Assembly (NCBI RefSeq): GCF_900103085.1
Contig: NZ_FMWR01000014.1
Coordinates: 62,001-126,000 of the forward strand
Reading direction: 5' to 3'
Source: Gilliamella mensalis
Lineage (GTDB): Bacteria > Pseudomonadota > Gammaproteobacteria > Enterobacterales > Orbaceae
Length of the DNA: 64,000 bases
Shown piece after piece: positions 39,910 through 51,181 of this stretch (position 1 is the first letter of the stretch; the number at the start of each line of letters is the position of its first letter). The notes below the pieces were generated by a model. It saw only the letters and a list, made by a program, of their open reading frames with translations. It had not been told where the DNA came from and made no database searches. Position numbers and translations under genes: made by a program.

Positions 39910-39935
39910 AAAGGGAGCTTTGCCTCCCTTTTTTA
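39910..39935 (+). terminator. Terminator of the DUF4156 lipoprotein gene
   Basis: AAAGGGAG (39910-39917) pairs with CTCCCTTT (39924-39931) with a short loop, and the T-run continues to 39934. Confidence 0.88.
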
Positions 39936-39969
39936 TTGGTATTAATGAATTATAATATCTTGTATTAAT

Positions 39970-41055
39970 TTAACCATTTTGTTTTTCAAATTGCCGCATA
40001 AAGTCAATCAAATAATTCACTCCTTCTTGATCCATCGCATTATAAATGGATGCACGCATTCCACCTGCAATACGATGACCTTTGATTCCAATAATGTTAG
40101 CTTGAGTTGCTTCGCTTACAAATTTTTTATCTAGTTCTTCATTTGGGGATAAAAAAGTGACATTCATAATTGATCGATTCGCTGTTGCGACAGTATTTCG
40201 ATAAAAATCGGATTGATCGATAAATTGGTATAGTAATTGCGCTTTGGCTTGGTTTCGTTGCTGCATTGCTTTTAGTCCACCAAGGCTTTTTATCCATTTA
40301 AATACTAAGCCTGACATATACCATGCAAATGTAGGTGGCGTGTTAAACATGGAATCGTTGTCCAATAAAATTTTGTAATCTAATACTGATGGTAGGATTT
40401 TTTGCGCATAACCAATAAGATCTTCACGCACAATAACAATGGTAATGCCTGATGGACCAATATTTTTTTGTGCACCAGCATAAATAATACCATATCGGCT
40501 TACATCAATAGGTTGTGATAATATGCATGATGATAAGTCAGCAACCACGGTTTTATTGTCAAAGTTGGGCTCTTCAAAGATTTGAATCCCGTCAATTGTT
40601 TCATTTGGGCAATAGTGTACATAGGCGGCATTATCATTTAATTGCCATTCTAACATAGGTTTGATAGCTGTTAGTCCATTTTGTTTGATAACAACATTTT
40701 GTTCATTAATTTGGCAATATTTGCTAGCTTCTTTGGCTGCGCATTGGCTCCAATAACCGCTGTTGATATAGTCTGCACTAGTTCTGTTACCTAAGATGTT
40801 CAATGGAACTGCGGCAAATTGTGCTCTGGCACCACCTTGGCAATAAAGGATTTTATAATTATTAGGGATGTTTAAAATTGCACGCAGGTCGTTAGAGGCT
40901 TCAATAGCACATGCATCAAAATCTTTACCTCTATGGCTTAATTCCATAACTGATGCGCCTGTATTACGCCAATTTAATAATTCAGTTTGAACTTGCTTTA
41001 ACACATCAGCAGGCAATTTTGCAGGACCTGCACTAAAGTTATAACTTTTATTCAT
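39970..41055 (-). CDS. serC: Phosphoserine/phosphohydroxythreonine aminotransferase (SerC)
   Basis: PLP enzyme of serine and pyridoxal phosphate synthesis, 361 residues (E. coli 362). It begins [11 protein letters not shown] and has the PLP lysine in [24 protein letters not shown] near the end closes the active site. It lies downstream of argH on the same strand, but a terminator intervenes. In E. coli serC is followed by aroA; here the convergent lipoprotein gene follows. Confidence 0.96.
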   Translation of the reverse strand: MNKSYNFSAGPAKLPADVLKQVQTELLNWRNTGASVMELSHRGKDFDACAIEASNDLRAILNIPNNYKILYCQGGARAQFAAVPLNILGNRTSADYINSGYWSQCAAKEASKYCQINEQNVVIKQNGLTAIKPMLEWQLNDNAAYVHYCPNETIDGIQIFEEPNFDNKTVVADLSSCILSQPIDVSRYGIIYAGAQKNIGPSGITIVIVREDLIGYAQKILPSVLDYKILLDNDSMFNTPPTFAWYMSGLVFKWIKSLGGLKAMQQRNQAKAQLLYQFIDQSDFYRNTVATANRSIMNVTFLSPNEELDKKFVSEATQANIIGIKGHRIAGGMRASIYNAMDQEGVNYLIDFMRQFEKQNG

Positions 41056-41164
41056 TACGATTCACTTTGATCCATTCAAAAAAGGATTCTATTTTTACAC
41101 TGTATGGACAGATATACAATCAGATTTTTTGTAAAAAAGTTTCAGGAAACTATATGTTTTAGCA

Positions 41165-41187
41165 TAAAAATACCGGCGAATGCCGGC
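41165..41187 (-). terminator. Terminator of the argCBGH operon
   Basis: On the minus strand CCGGC and GCCGG flank ATTC and are followed by TATTTTTATG. It lies 30 bases after the argH stop. Confidence 0.75.
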
Positions 41188-41215
41188 ATGGTTGTAATTA
41201 GATTGATATAGGTGA

Positions 41216-42589
41216 TTATGAAAGTTGTTGCTTGGCAACTTCAATCGCTGATTTTACCTGCTGTGGTGCAACGCCGCCTTTAGCACAGCGTTTAGCTAAG
41301 CATGATTCTAACGATAATATTGGATAGACATCATTATTGATCACGGGGCTGAATTTTTGTAGTTCTGCAAGCGAGAGTTCTTCGAGTGCTTTTTGCTTTG
41401 CTATCGCATCAACAACGGCTTCGCCAACAATGTGATGAGCTTCGCGGAATGGTATGCCTTTGGCAACTAAATAATCAGCAAGTTCGGTTGCATTTGAATA
41501 ACCTTGTTTAGCGGCTTCTTGGCAGCTTTTATAGTTGATTTTGATATCTTCTAACACTAGTGTGGCCATATCTAAACATTCTTGCCAAGTGTCGAGCGCA
41601 TCAAATAGGTGTTCTTTGTCTTCTTGTAGATCTTTATTATAAGCAAGCGGTAAACCTTTGATAGTCATGAGTGTTCCCATTAGAGCACCCGTAACCCGCC
41701 CTACTTTGCCGCGAATCAGTTCTAATGCATCGGGATTCTTTTTTTGTGGCATGAGTGAAGAACCTGACGTAACGCGATCTGATAACTCAACAAAGTTGGC
41801 TTCGCCACTGTTGAAAATAATAAGATCTTCAGCAAAACGCGATAGATGTACCATGCCTGTTGAGGCGTTATTTAATAATTCAACAATATGATCACGATCA
41901 GACACCGAATCTAAACTATTATTAGTTGCTCGAGCAAACCCTAACCAATGCGCCAATTGCTCACGATCCATTGGATAGGCGGTTCCGGCTAATGCTCCTG
42001 AGCCTAATGGGCTAACGTCTAAGCGTTTTAATGTATCTTGTAAGCGACTGACATCACGGCTAAGCATTTCAAAATAAGCTAAGCACCAGTGAGCAAAAGT
42101 AATTGGTTGAGCTCGTTGCAAGTGGGTGTAACCGGGCATAATCGCATTTTGATGCTGTTCGGCAGTTATAACCAGAGATTGTCGCAAATGATTAATCGTA
42201 CTAATTAAATAAGGAATCTGATCTTTACACCATAGTTTTAAATCGGTCGTTGATTGGTCGTTACGGCTTCGGCCTGTATGTAATTTTTTTCCTAAGTCGC
42301 CAATTTTTTCGATCAGTTTTTGTTCGACCCAACTATGTATATCTTCGGCATCACTTTGTAAAATCTGTTTGGGATCTTGTTGAACCGAAATCAGTAATTC
42401 ATTTAAGGCTTTTTCTAATTTTTTTTGTTCATCATAAGATATAACGTTAACCGTCACCAACGCTTTTGACCAAGCAATTGAACCCATGATATCTTGCTCT
42501 GCAAGACGATAGTCAAAGCGTAATGAATCATTAAAATGCTTAAATTGTTGATCTGCCGCTTGACTAAAACGTCCTCCCCATAATGCCAT
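41216..42589 (-). CDS. argH: Argininosuccinate lyase (ArgH)
   Basis: Last step of arginine synthesis, splitting argininosuccinate to arginine and fumarate. 457 residues, same as E. coli. The fumarase-superfamily signature [12 protein letters not shown] with the catalytic Ser is present, with TGRSRNDQ near residue 110 and YTHLQRAQP at about 155. It is the last gene of argCBGH. A strong hairpin lies in the 127-bp gap after argG. The fumarate released links to the TCA cycle. Confidence 0.96.
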   Translation of the reverse strand: MALWGGRFSQAADQQFKHFNDSLRFDYRLAEQDIMGSIAWSKALVTVNVISYDEQKKLEKALNELLISVQQDPKQILQSDAEDIHSWVEQKLIEKIGDLGKKLHTGRSRNDQSTTDLKLWCKDQIPYLISTINHLRQSLVITAEQHQNAIMPGYTHLQRAQPITFAHWCLAYFEMLSRDVSRLQDTLKRLDVSPLGSGALAGTAYPMDREQLAHWLGFARATNNSLDSVSDRDHIVELLNNASTGMVHLSRFAEDLIIFNSGEANFVELSDRVTSGSSLMPQKKNPDALELIRGKVGRVTGALMGTLMTIKGLPLAYNKDLQEDKEHLFDALDTWQECLDMATLVLEDIKINYKSCQEAAKQGYSNATELADYLVAKGIPFREAHHIVGEAVVDAIAKQKALEELSLAELQKFSPVINNDVYPILSLESCLAKRCAKGGVAPQQVKSAIEVAKQQLS

Positions 42590-42652
42590 AATTACCTCAA
42601 TATTATCTTCAATAATTGCTTAAATAATTTAAATTTTATCAAGAATAAAAAT

Positions 42653-42682
42653 AATATATACAGGGTTTAACCTGTATATATT
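42653..42682 (-). terminator. Palindromic hairpin between argG and argH
   Basis: Eleven- to twelve-base arms ending ACAGG/CCTGT around a six-base loop. On the minus strand the stem is followed by a T-rich tract. It may act as a partial terminator or as an mRNA processing/stability element that sets argH expression relative to argG. Confidence 0.5.
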
Positions 42683-42716
42683 TATTATTATCACTTTTTT
42701 ATTTGCGCATTAGCGT

Positions 42717-44021
42717 TTACTTTTTCGTTTTTGTTGCTGATTTTTTAGCTGCTGTTTTTGTGTTAGTAGCGGATTTAGCTGTTTTAGCTTTTTTTGCAGG
42801 TTGTTTTTGCTTTTCTTCATTTAATGCACGTATACGTGATGATAACGAGAATAGACGAATAAACCCACCAGCATGGCTATGATCATAAACTTCATCTTCA
42901 CCAAATGTGGCAAACTCTTCGCTGTATAAGCTATTTGGTGATTGCTTTTGTACCGCAGTCGCATTACCTTTATAAAGTTTAACCACTACTTCGCCTGTCA
43001 TATCTTGCGCTAAAACTTCGGCTGCGGCTTGAATTGATCGACGATATGGAGCAAACCAGCATCCATCGTAAACAACGTAAGCCATTTCTAAACCAAGTTG
43101 TTCGCGCCATTTAAAGCTGTCACGATCTAAGATTAATTGTTCTAAACCGCGTAATGCTGTCATCATGATTGTGCCACCAGGCGTTTCATAACAACCCCGT
43201 GATTTAATGCCAACTAGGCGGTTTTCAATAATATCAACTCGCCCAACACCATGTTTTGCACCAATTTTATTTAATGTTGCAACACAGTTGTAAGGTGATA
43301 ATTTTTTACCATTGACTGAAACCACTTCACCTTTTTCAATGCCAATGGTCACTAATTCTGGTTTGTCTGGCGCTTCTTCTGGCGAAACAGTCCAAGCCCA
43401 GCAATCAGCATTAGCTTGATTCCATGTGCTTTCTAACACGCCGCCTTCGGTTGAGATATGCCATGCATTTTCGTCACGACTATAAATTTTTTCAACGGTT
43501 GCAGTAGTTGGAATTTTACGGACTTTTAAATAATCAATTAATGCTTCACGTGAACGTAGATCCCATTCACGCCAAGGTGCAATCACTTTAAGTTGTGGCG
43601 CGAGTGCGGTATAAGTGGTTTCAAAACGTACTTGGTCATTACCTTTACCCGTTGCACCATGGCATAATGTATCAGCGCCAACCTCTAGCGCATATTCCAC
43701 TTGTGCTTTAGCAATAATTGGACGAGCCATCGAGGTACCAAGATAATAAGTACCTTCGTATAAAGCCCCTGTTTTTAAGACGGGATATACATAGTCTTTA
43801 ACAAACTCTTCTCGTAAATCAACAACTTTACAAGCAACTGCACCCGATGCTTTGGCTTTTTTTTCTACATCTTTTAATTCTTTTGGATCTTGACCTACAT
43901 TAGCAACGAATGCATAAACTTCACACCCGCCATAATTTTCTTTTAACCAAGGAATAATCGCCGATGTATCCAAACCGCCTGAATAAGCCAATACAACCTT
44001 TTTTGTTCCACTTTTTTTCAT
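42717..44021 (-). CDS. argG: Argininosuccinate synthase (ArgG) with basic C-terminal tail
   Basis: Joins citrulline and aspartate with ATP. 434 residues. It begins [20 protein letters not shown] (the ATP pyrophosphatase P-loop), with [13 protein letters not shown] and [24 protein letters not shown] downstream, as in the long-type synthases of about 400 residues. The final 30 residues are an unusual Lys/Ala/Thr-rich tail ([20 protein letters not shown] and on), histone H1-like in composition. It lies between argB and argH in one operon. Confidence 0.95.
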   Translation of the reverse strand: MKKSGTKKVVLAYSGGLDTSAIIPWLKENYGGCEVYAFVANVGQDPKELKDVEKKAKASGAVACKVVDLREEFVKDYVYPVLKTGALYEGTYYLGTSMARPIIAKAQVEYALEVGADTLCHGATGKGNDQVRFETTYTALAPQLKVIAPWREWDLRSREALIDYLKVRKIPTTATVEKIYSRDENAWHISTEGGVLESTWNQANADCWAWTVSPEEAPDKPELVTIGIEKGEVVSVNGKKLSPYNCVATLNKIGAKHGVGRVDIIENRLVGIKSRGCYETPGGTIMMTALRGLEQLILDRDSFKWREQLGLEMAYVVYDGCWFAPYRRSIQAAAEVLAQDMTGEVVVKLYKGNATAVQKQSPNSLYSEEFATFGEDEVYDHSHAGGFIRLFSLSSRIRALNEEKQKQPAKKAKTAKSATNTKTAAKKSATKTKK

Positions 44022-44124
44022 GCTACACCCTTTCTAAATTAACTTACGGTAAAAAATGAGTTAGAGACCTTTACTTAAATTGTTAAATATAGCTAACCAG
44101 TTCAATATAATATCAGCTTAATAT

Positions 44125-44904
44125 TTAGGCAATAATGCTTGTGCCTGTTGTACCTGATTGGCCGTTAAATAATTTAATCAGTTGGTCTGACTCTTTCCAA
44201 CTGGCAATTGCAATCGGTCGTCCTAATGCTTTGGCAGCTTCAAAAGCTGAATTGACTTTTACGACCATACCCTCTGTAATAATACCTTTGGAAATCAGCT
44301 GATCGGCTTGTGATTGCGTTAGTGATTCAATGCGTTGCTTGTTTTCATCAAGTACGCCAACCACATCAGATAGCAATATCAAGTCAGCATTTAAGGTTTT
44401 AGCTAGCGCGACCGCAGCATGATCGGCATTGACATTCATCATTTGCCCTTCTTCAGTAATACCAATCGAGCTGATAATGGGTAAGTAGCCGGCATTAATA
44501 AGTAGATTTATTAATGTGGGATCGCCGGTTTTGGCTTCGCCAACATAACCAAGATCTTCCGAAATTTGCTTGACTTCTACACTATTACCATCAGCTAAGC
44601 AGAGTCCCACACTAGCTATTTGCTGTTTTTTAGCTTCTGATAATAAAGTGGTATTGGCACTGCCAGCAAGGCTACCGACAATAACGTCAATTTGGTCAGC
44701 TGGAGTAACTCGTAGTCCATTTCGACGTACCACAGGTAAAGAGAGTCTATCCATTAATGAATCGACCACTGTACCACCTCCATGGACAATAATTAATGAC
44801 CGCTGAAAATTCTTTTTATATTCACTAATAACAACAAATAACTTATTTAAAGAATCTTTGTTATCAAGTAATACGCCACCAAGTTTTATAATTAATGGTT
44901 TCAT
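44125..44904 (-). CDS. argB: Acetylglutamate kinase (ArgB)
   Basis: Second step of arginine synthesis: ATP-dependent phosphorylation of N-acetylglutamate. 259 residues (E. coli 258). It shows the amino acid kinase fold with [35 protein letters not shown] and [11 protein letters not shown]. The short enteric form lacks the N-terminal helix of the arginine-inhibited kinases. It lies between argC (78-base gap) and argG (103-base gap). Confidence 0.96.
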   Translation of the reverse strand: MKPLIIKLGGVLLDNKDSLNKLFVVISEYKKNFQRSLIIVHGGGTVVDSLMDRLSLPVVRRNGLRVTPADQIDVIVGSLAGSANTTLLSEAKKQQIASVGLCLADGNSVEVKQISEDLGYVGEAKTGDPTLINLLINAGYLPIISSIGITEEGQMMNVNADHAAVALAKTLNADLILLSDVVGVLDENKQRIESLTQSQADQLISKGIITEGMVVKVNSAFEAAKALGRPIAIASWKESDQLIKLFNGQSGTTGTSIIA

Positions 44905-44982
44905 TTTAGTTTCCTATGAATTTAACCTACTGCTAATTTGTTCAAATTTTTGTACAGAATTTAAATATAATTTCATCCATTT

Positions 44983-45993
44983 TTATAATAATGATGTGGT
45001 TTCATCAAATCCATATCGAATATTCATACACTGCACTGCTTGTGCTGCTGCGCCTTTTAATAAGTTGTCTTCAACAGAAATTAATATTAAATGGCGATCT
45101 TTTAATACAAAGCCAATATCGCAATAAGGCAAACCAATGACAGATTTTAATGCTGGCCAATCTTTTTGATAAACTCTGATTAAGGGTTTATTTTGGTAAT
45201 ATTTATTTAAAACCGTAAGAATATCTTTTGATGTTACGCCCTCTTTTACTCGGCAAGTTATTGTGGCATGAATACCTTGTTTAAAGCTGCCTAAATGAGG
45301 TGTAAAGATCACTTCTTGACCTAAATGTGTCGCAATTTCGGGTTGGTGACGATGATTGAATAACCCATAAGCATGTAAGCTCACTTCGCAAAATATATTA
45401 TTATGCGAAGGCTTTCGTCCTGCACCACTCACACCACTTACGGCATTGATAACAGGCCATTGTGAATTGTCTAATAGTTCTTCTTTAATTAATGGTTTAA
45501 GAGGTAATTGTGAAGCGGTAGGATAACACCCTGGTACTGCAATAAGTTGAGCACTTTTGATCTGTTCACTATTCCATTCAGCTAAGCCATAAACGGCCTT
45601 GTCTAACCATTTTGGATATTGGTGGGTGAAGCCATAATAATCAGTATAAAAAGTGGTGGAATTGACTCTAAATGCACCTGATAAATCAAAAACGGTACAG
45701 CCATGTTCTAAAAAATAAGGGGCGATATCGTGACTAACGGCATGTTCAGTAGCTAAAAAAACGATATCAATATCATTTATATAAGTGGAATAATCAGCTA
45801 TAGCTATAAGCGGTAAATCAACAACGCTTTTTAGCTGGGGATGTAAATCGTAATCAGAAATAAACTTGCCACCATCTTGGCTGTTTTCTGATACTGTTAA
45901 AGCAATAAGTTCTATATGCGGATGCTTATGTAAATAATAAGCTAATTTTGCACCGGCATAACCACTCGCTCCTACAATAATGGCCTTTAACAT
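44983..45993 (-). CDS. argC: N-acetyl-gamma-glutamyl-phosphate reductase (ArgC)
   Basis: Third step of arginine synthesis, NADPH dependent. 336 residues. The Rossmann start [18 protein letters not shown] and the active Cys in [19 protein letters not shown] are present, with HRHQPEI later. AAGGATAGG is the ribosome site. It is the first gene of argCBGH, and tandem ArgR boxes lie 74-112 bp upstream. No argE is adjacent. The dipeptidase gene pepD lies upstream on the same strand, separated by 239 bp. Confidence 0.96.
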   Translation of the reverse strand: MLKAIIVGASGYAGAKLAYYLHKHPHIELIALTVSENSQDGGKFISDYDLHPQLKSVVDLPLIAIADYSTYINDIDIVFLATEHAVSHDIAPYFLEHGCTVFDLSGAFRVNSTTFYTDYYGFTHQYPKWLDKAVYGLAEWNSEQIKSAQLIAVPGCYPTASQLPLKPLIKEELLDNSQWPVINAVSGVSGAGRKPSHNNIFCEVSLHAYGLFNHRHQPEIATHLGQEVIFTPHLGSFKQGIHATITCRVKEGVTSKDILTVLNKYYQNKPLIRVYQKDWPALKSVIGLPYCDIGFVLKDRHLILISVEDNLLKGAAAQAVQCMNIRYGFDETTSLL

Positions 45994-46066
45994 ACCTATC
46001 CTTATCTATTTTTTATACAATAACGTGTATATAGTAGGTTATTTATAAGGCTATTACAAGCATCAA

Positions 46067-46105
46067 AATGAATTTTTATTCACTTTTTATGAATTTAATT
46101 TCATT
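46067..46105 (-). promoter_or_regulatory. Tandem ARG boxes (ArgR operator) of argCBGH
   Basis: Box 1 has a perfect TGAATTTTTATTCA core (46069-46082). Box 2 has TGAATTTAATTTCA (46090-46103), one mismatch. The two 18-bp boxes (46067-46084 and 46088-46105) are separated by 3 bp, as in E. coli ArgR operators. They sit upstream of argC where an ArgR hexamer would block the promoter when arginine is plentiful. Confidence 0.85.
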
Positions 46106-46232
46106 TTTGTTTTTTTGGAAGATTTTGTCCTAATATTTTAAGTAATCTAATTTATGATTTTATTTTCTTGAGTAAATACAAGCAAACAACTTTAAATACC
46201 TACCGATAAAGATCGGCAGGCAACGCGGTAGA

Positions 46233-47696
46233 TTATTTTAAAAAACTTGCTGATTTTAATATCGCTACTAATAATTCCCAATAACGATAAACACTCTGTA
46301 TGTTGACCTTTTCATCAGGTGAATGTGGCGAAACAATCGTTGGTCCAATTGAAATCATATCCATATGTGGATAGCTTTGCTTAAATAGACCGCATTCAAG
46401 CCCAGCATGAATCACCATTATTTTCGCTTGCTGAGAAAAAATTTCGTGATATTTATCTTTGGCCAGTTTTAGTAATTGTGAATCTAAATTAGGTTCCCAT
46501 CCTGAATAACCACCACTTATTTCATAATTAGCATTCACGAGTTGGCTAAGTGATATCAGTGTTGATACAACAGCATCCTTAGCACTATCGACTTGAGAAC
46601 GAATTAAAAAATGGATATTAAATTGGTTATCTTCAATACTGACAATACCTAAATTAAGTGATGTTTCAACCACGCCATGAAGCTGATCACTCATTCTAAC
46701 CACACCATTAGGTGCTGTATTTAACCAATTAATGATCTTATCTTGATGTTCAGTGGTTAATACGTGTTTTACTTTATTGGAGTCAACCTCTGATACTGTT
46801 ATTTCAATAGCGGGTTCTACATGCCCTAACTCATTATGTAAAATAGTTTGATATTGCTTGATAATAGCCTCTAATTTAGGTAAATCCTGTTTATTTAGCG
46901 TGATTTCAGCAAAGGCTTCTCTTGGAATAGCATTACGTAATGATCCACCTTTGATATCGGCTAATCTAAATGAGATATCTTGCGCATATTGCGCTAAAAA
47001 GCGAGCCATTAATTTTATTGCATTACCACGACCAAGGTGAATATCACAACCTGAATGGCCACCTTTTAACCCTTTAAGTGAAATGCTCATATAACAATCA
47101 TGTTTTTCAGGTATTACTGCATAAGTGATGGCAAAAGTCGTGGTAAAGTCAACACCACCAGCACATCCAGTAAATATTTCACCTTCGTCTTCAGAATCTG
47201 TGTTAATTAAATACTGGCTTTTTAACCAATTAGGTTGTAAACCAAAGGCACCGTGCATACCCGTTTCTTCTGATACGGTTACCAATACTTCAATTGGACC
47301 ATGTTCAACCGCTGGATCAATTAAAACAGCTAGCGCAGATGCAAGTCCAACTCCGTTATCTGCACCCAATGTTGTACCTTTGGCTTTTACCCATTCGCCA
47401 TCGACATAAGCTTGAATTGGATCGGTTAAAAAATTGTGACTAGTGCCTTCATTTTTTTGTGGCACCATATCCATATGTGCCTGTAATGCAATCGACGGGC
47501 ACGCTTCCATGCCTTTGGTAGCGGGCTTTGTTAATAAAATATTACCCACTTTATCAAGTTTACAATCAATACGATGAGTATTGGCAAAATCGACAATATA
47601 TTTGGTGATCATTTGTTCATGGTGAGATGGGTGGGGGATTTTACAGATATCATTAAAAATCTGCCAAACAAATTTAGGTGTTAAGGTAGAAAGCAT
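46233..47696 (-). CDS. pepD: Cytosolic nonspecific dipeptidase (PepD, aminoacyl-histidine dipeptidase)
   Basis: Zinc peptidase of the M20 family, 487 residues (E. coli 485). Metal and catalytic residues are visible in order: LQAHMDMVPQ, TTLGADNGVGLA, VSEETGMHGAFG, NTDSEDEGEI and IGPTIVSPHSPDE. The lid domain lies between. It cleaves Xaa-His and other dipeptides. It is divergent from gpt, as in E. coli. Confidence 0.96.
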   Translation of the reverse strand: MLSTLTPKFVWQIFNDICKIPHPSHHEQMITKYIVDFANTHRIDCKLDKVGNILLTKPATKGMEACPSIALQAHMDMVPQKNEGTSHNFLTDPIQAYVDGEWVKAKGTTLGADNGVGLASALAVLIDPAVEHGPIEVLVTVSEETGMHGAFGLQPNWLKSQYLINTDSEDEGEIFTGCAGGVDFTTTFAITYAVIPEKHDCYMSISLKGLKGGHSGCDIHLGRGNAIKLMARFLAQYAQDISFRLADIKGGSLRNAIPREAFAEITLNKQDLPKLEAIIKQYQTILHNELGHVEPAIEITVSEVDSNKVKHVLTTEHQDKIINWLNTAPNGVVRMSDQLHGVVETSLNLGIVSIEDNQFNIHFLIRSQVDSAKDAVVSTLISLSQLVNANYEISGGYSGWEPNLDSQLLKLAKDKYHEIFSQQAKIMVIHAGLECGLFKQSYPHMDMISIGPTIVSPHSPDEKVNIQSVYRYWELLVAILKSASFLK

Positions 47697-47841
47697 AATA
47701 TAACCTCAATATAAATTAAGTAATAAATTAATGAGTGGTTTTTTTTAACTAATCACTCTATAATAAGGTGCAATTTTACATCTATTTTTAGTCCATTAAT
47801 ATTTATTTATTCGTACATTCGATTAAAATTGCAGGTTACAC

Positions 47842-48378
47842 ATGTCAACAGAACAAACTTTATTAACTGAACAAGAAATCCAAGCAAAAAAACAACACAA
47901 AGCAGAACTTATTGCTGAAAAGAAAAAATTCAATGTCACTTGGGAAATGTTACAATCCTACGGGCGCCAACTTTCAGAACGCTTATTACCTGCTAACCAA
48001 TGGAAAGGTATTATTGCCGTTAGTCGTGGTGGATTAGTTCCGGCGGCTATCTTAGCGCGTGAATTAAGTATTCGTTATGTCGATACGGTTTGTATTTCAA
48101 GTTACGATCATGATCATCAACGCGAAAAACTAATATTAAAACAGGCCAATGGTGATGGAGAAGGCTTTATTGTTGTTGATGATTTAGTCGATACGGGTAA
48201 CACCGCTCACACTATCCGCGAAATGTATCCAAAAGCACACTTTGTTACTATTTTTGCAAAACCTACAGGTAAACCACTTGTTGATGATTATGTTGTCGAT
48301 ATCGCTCAAGATACCTGGATCGAACAACCTTGGGATACTGGAGTGATGTTCGTTAAACCAATTTGTGATCATAAATAA
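47842..48378 (+). CDS. gpt: Xanthine-guanine phosphoribosyltransferase (Gpt) with N-terminal extension
   Basis: Purine salvage enzyme for guanine and xanthine. The core from about residue 30 is nearly identical to the 152-residue E. coli enzyme ([35 protein letters not shown], and PRPP loop [13 protein letters not shown]). At 178 residues it carries about 26 extra N-terminal residues, polar and Lys/Gln/Glu-rich. The ATG at 47842 follows AGGT closely, so the extension appears to be translated. No internal ATG with a ribosome site is seen before the core. frsA follows after 23 bases. Confidence 0.94.
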   Translation: MSTEQTLLTEQEIQAKKQHKAELIAEKKKFNVTWEMLQSYGRQLSERLLPANQWKGIIAVSRGGLVPAAILARELSIRYVDTVCISSYDHDHQREKLILKQANGDGEGFIVVDDLVDTGNTAHTIREMYPKAHFVTIFAKPTGKPLVDDYVVDIAQDTWIEQPWDTGVMFVKPICDHK

Positions 48379-48401
48379 TCAATAGGGAAATTAAAGTTGT
48401 T

Positions 48402-49658
48402 ATGGCAACTACCGAAAATCTAACGGCACAGATATTCAAACCACAATTTGATTATCCTGAAACTTCAACACTCATAAATCGTATCGATAGTAGTGATGGC
48501 AGTAGTATTAGTGCGTTAGATGGTGAAATTGATTCAAGATGGTATCGTATTATTAATCCCATTTTGTGGCATTGGCGTGGTTTACCTAAATTAGAAGCTG
48601 AAGCGGTTTTATCCAAAATTGCCGCTTCAACTAGACATCATACAAATGATAACTGGTTAGACACGGTTGTTGGTTATCAATCTGGCAACTGGGTTTATGA
48701 ATTTTTAAACCAAGCGGCAATCTGGCAAGCTAAAGCAGAGTCGATTGATAAAACTAATCTTACCAATAAAGATAAAAACAATTTACTCAATTATTACCTT
48801 ATTGCTAGTGAATTTTCAAGTATCGCCAGTTATCCTCATTTTAAAAATGATGAACTGGCAATGTATGCCCAAACTTGTGCTTATCAAGCTTATACAAAAG
48901 CGCTTAGTTTTTCCCCTCTTTTGATTAAAGAGCTTGAATTTAAGGTTGATAATCGTAGCGTCAAAGCAATTTTGCATCTACCAAAAACTGAAAAAGTTTG
49001 CCCTGTTGTGCTAATCTGTAATGCATTAGGTAATTTGCAAATTGATTACTATCGTTATTTTAGTGAGTTTTTAGCCCCACATGGATTTGCTATGTTAACT
49101 GTTGACTTACCGACGGTTGGGTATAGCCGTAACTTTGCTTTAACACAAAATAGTAGCCAAATTCATCAAGCTATATTAGAGCAATTATCCTCTGTGCCAT
49201 GGGTTGATGATCATCGTGTTTTTGTTGCAGGCTTTCGTTTTGGCTCGCATATTGCGACACGTTTGGCCTATTTAATGCCAAATAAAATAAAAGGATTGTT
49301 TAACTTCACTCCATTTGTTCACCAAATTTTTGTTGATAATGAGCTGCAAAAAAATCTACCTAATAGTTACAAAGATATGCTCGCAAGTCGCTTGGCATTA
49401 CCTTCGGTATCCAATCAGCAATTAGCGGCAGAACTGAAATACTTTTCACTAAAAAATCAAGGTCTTTTAACTCATGCTTGCCATGTGCCAGTAATGAATA
49501 TTATATTTGAGGATGATAAGCTAAGTAATCTTTGTGAAGCAAAATTGATTCATTCAATTAAGCAAAATAAAATAGTAACAGTGCCCAAAAAGCAGTTACA
49601 AACAAGTTTGCATCAAGCGTTTACTCAATCAGTAAAATGGATGGAGTCTATTTTATAA
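48402..49658 (+). CDS. frsA: FrsA family alpha/beta-hydrolase (YafA)
   Basis: 418 residues, similar throughout to E. coli FrsA. It begins with FKPQFDYPETSTLINR and a helical N-terminal cap, then an alpha/beta-hydrolase fold from about 180 (ICNALGNLQIDYYRYFSEFL). The nucleophile elbow reads AGFRFGSH, so the usual Ser position is occupied by Arg, as I recall for FrsA in general. A classical esterase mechanism is therefore doubtful. It was described as a partner of unphosphorylated EIIA-Glc affecting fermentation. Its position between gpt and proB follows E. coli, but crl and phoE are absent. Confidence 0.92.
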   Translation: MATTENLTAQIFKPQFDYPETSTLINRIDSSDGSSISALDGEIDSRWYRIINPILWHWRGLPKLEAEAVLSKIAASTRHHTNDNWLDTVVGYQSGNWVYEFLNQAAIWQAKAESIDKTNLTNKDKNNLLNYYLIASEFSSIASYPHFKNDELAMYAQTCAYQAYTKALSFSPLLIKELEFKVDNRSVKAILHLPKTEKVCPVVLICNALGNLQIDYYRYFSEFLAPHGFAMLTVDLPTVGYSRNFALTQNSSQIHQAILEQLSSVPWVDDHRVFVAGFRFGSHIATRLAYLMPNKIKGLFNFTPFVHQIFVDNELQKNLPNSYKDMLASRLALPSVSNQQLAAELKYFSLKNQGLLTHACHVPVMNIIFEDDKLSNLCEAKLIHSIKQNKIVTVPKKQLQTSLHQAFTQSVKWMESIL

Positions 49659-49685
49659 TTCACGATTAAAAATAAGAGCAATGTT

Positions 49686-50795
49686 ATGATCAATAAAAAA
49701 CAACAAATTGTTGTTGTTAAATTAGGTACTAGTGTGTTAACTGCTGGCTCAAAACAACTCGATCGGGCACGAATAGTTGAGCTGATAAGGCAATGTGCAT
49801 GTTTACATCAAGATGGACATAAAATTATTATTGTTACTTCTGGCGCAATTGCAGCAGGTCGTGAATACTTAAACTTCCCTACTCTACCTAATACTGTTGC
49901 ATCAAAACAATTGCTTGCATCGGTTGGCCAAAGTAAATTAATACAGCTTTGGGAACAACTGTTTTCTATCTATAAAATCTATATTGGCCAAATGTTACTT
50001 ACCCGTGCCGACCTTGAAGATCGTGAACGATTTTTAAATGCGCAAGATGTGTTAAAAGCCATGTTGGATAATCATATCATTCCGGTCATTAACGAAAATG
50101 ATGCTGTTGCAACCGCCGAAATAAAAGTTGGAGACAATGATAATTTATCAGCGCTAGCAGCAATTTTAGCCGAAGCTGATAAGCTGATTTTATTAACCGA
50201 CATTGAAGGACTCTATACAGCCGATCCAAGATCAGATGTAAATGCCAAGTTAATTCACGAAGTAGATCACATTGATGATAAATTACTAAGCATTGCTGGT
50301 GATAGTGTTTCAGGACTTGGCACTGGCGGTATGACAACAAAACTACAAGCAGCAAAAGTTGCTGGTAGTGCAGGTATTGAAGTTGTGATTGCGGCAGGAA
50401 ACAGAGCCAATGTCATTATTGATATTATCAATAATCACCCTGTTGGTACACGATTTATTCCTCAAAAGACACCATTAGAACACCGAAAACACTGGTTATT
50501 TGGCGCACCTAAAGCAGGCAAAGTGTTATTAGATGATGGTGCTGTTAATGCGATTTTAAATAATGGCAGTTCGCTATTACCCAAAGGTATTCTAAAAGTT
50601 GAAAAGGACTTTTCGCGCGGTGAAGTTATTGATATATGTGATAGCTTAGGCAAACATATTGCTCGAGGTGTTAGCCGTTATAACAGTGATGCACTTAGGC
50701 AAATAGCAGGTCGTCACTCACAAGAAATTAGTAACATTATTGGTTATGAATATGGTCCTGTTGCCGTGCATCGTGATGACATGATAATTAAATAA
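49686..50795 (+). CDS. proB: Glutamate 5-kinase (ProB)
   Basis: First step of proline synthesis. 369 residues (E. coli 367). The amino acid kinase domain (1-255) has [22 protein letters not shown]-like [31 protein letters not shown] and [17 protein letters not shown]-terminal PUA domain (about 275-365) is present. The ATG at 49686 is used; an ATG five bases earlier is out of frame and stops at once. Unlike E. coli, proA does not follow immediately but after 386 bp. Confidence 0.95.
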   Translation: MINKKQQIVVVKLGTSVLTAGSKQLDRARIVELIRQCACLHQDGHKIIIVTSGAIAAGREYLNFPTLPNTVASKQLLASVGQSKLIQLWEQLFSIYKIYIGQMLLTRADLEDRERFLNAQDVLKAMLDNHIIPVINENDAVATAEIKVGDNDNLSALAAILAEADKLILLTDIEGLYTADPRSDVNAKLIHEVDHIDDKLLSIAGDSVSGLGTGGMTTKLQAAKVAGSAGIEVVIAAGNRANVIIDIINNHPVGTRFIPQKTPLEHRKHWLFGAPKAGKVLLDDGAVNAILNNGSSLLPKGILKVEKDFSRGEVIDICDSLGKHIARGVSRYNSDALRQIAGRHSQEISNIIGYEYGPVAVHRDDMIIK

Positions 50796-51181
50796 CAAAC
50801 TTACAAGTAGTACAACAAAGAAATTCTAGATAAATTACAGACCATTTTATAGATGAAAAACAATCTAATGGTCCCTCTATTTATCACTCTCAACAAAAAC
50901 AATTAATCTATTTATTTGATGATTTATAGTTACTTATAGAACAGTTATACATGATAGTAACTAAAAATAATAAAATGACTTGTATTCTATTTAGAATATC
51001 GAGTGCATTATTGAATGGAAATAATTTCCCACAAAATAGATTACAAGGTAAATACGACTCAAAATAAGTTTCGATAGATTTAAATTATATGATTGATAAT
51101 GATTCACAGTCACTATTAAATAAAATAAGCGATACAAAATACCAAACAAACCAATAGTGATATAAATTAAAGGTGATAACA
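50796..51181. other. Non-coding gap between proB and proA
   Basis: 386 bases. An imperfect hairpin GACCAT (50840-50845) / ATGGTC (50868-50873) with inner TAGAT/ATCTA could terminate proB transcripts. TGATAATGATTCACAGTCA at about 51091-51109 weakly resembles half of a Fur box. proA presumably has its own promoter here. Confidence 0.4.

Noticed and set aside
42653-42682. LexA-type operator in the CTG/CAG palindrome between argG and argH
   Set aside because: The centre spacing is wrong for CTG-N10-CAG and the place is mid-operon. A hairpin reading fits better.
51091-51109. Fur box upstream of proA
   Set aside because: Only one half resembles GATAATGAT; the symmetric half is absent and a proline gene is an unlikely target.
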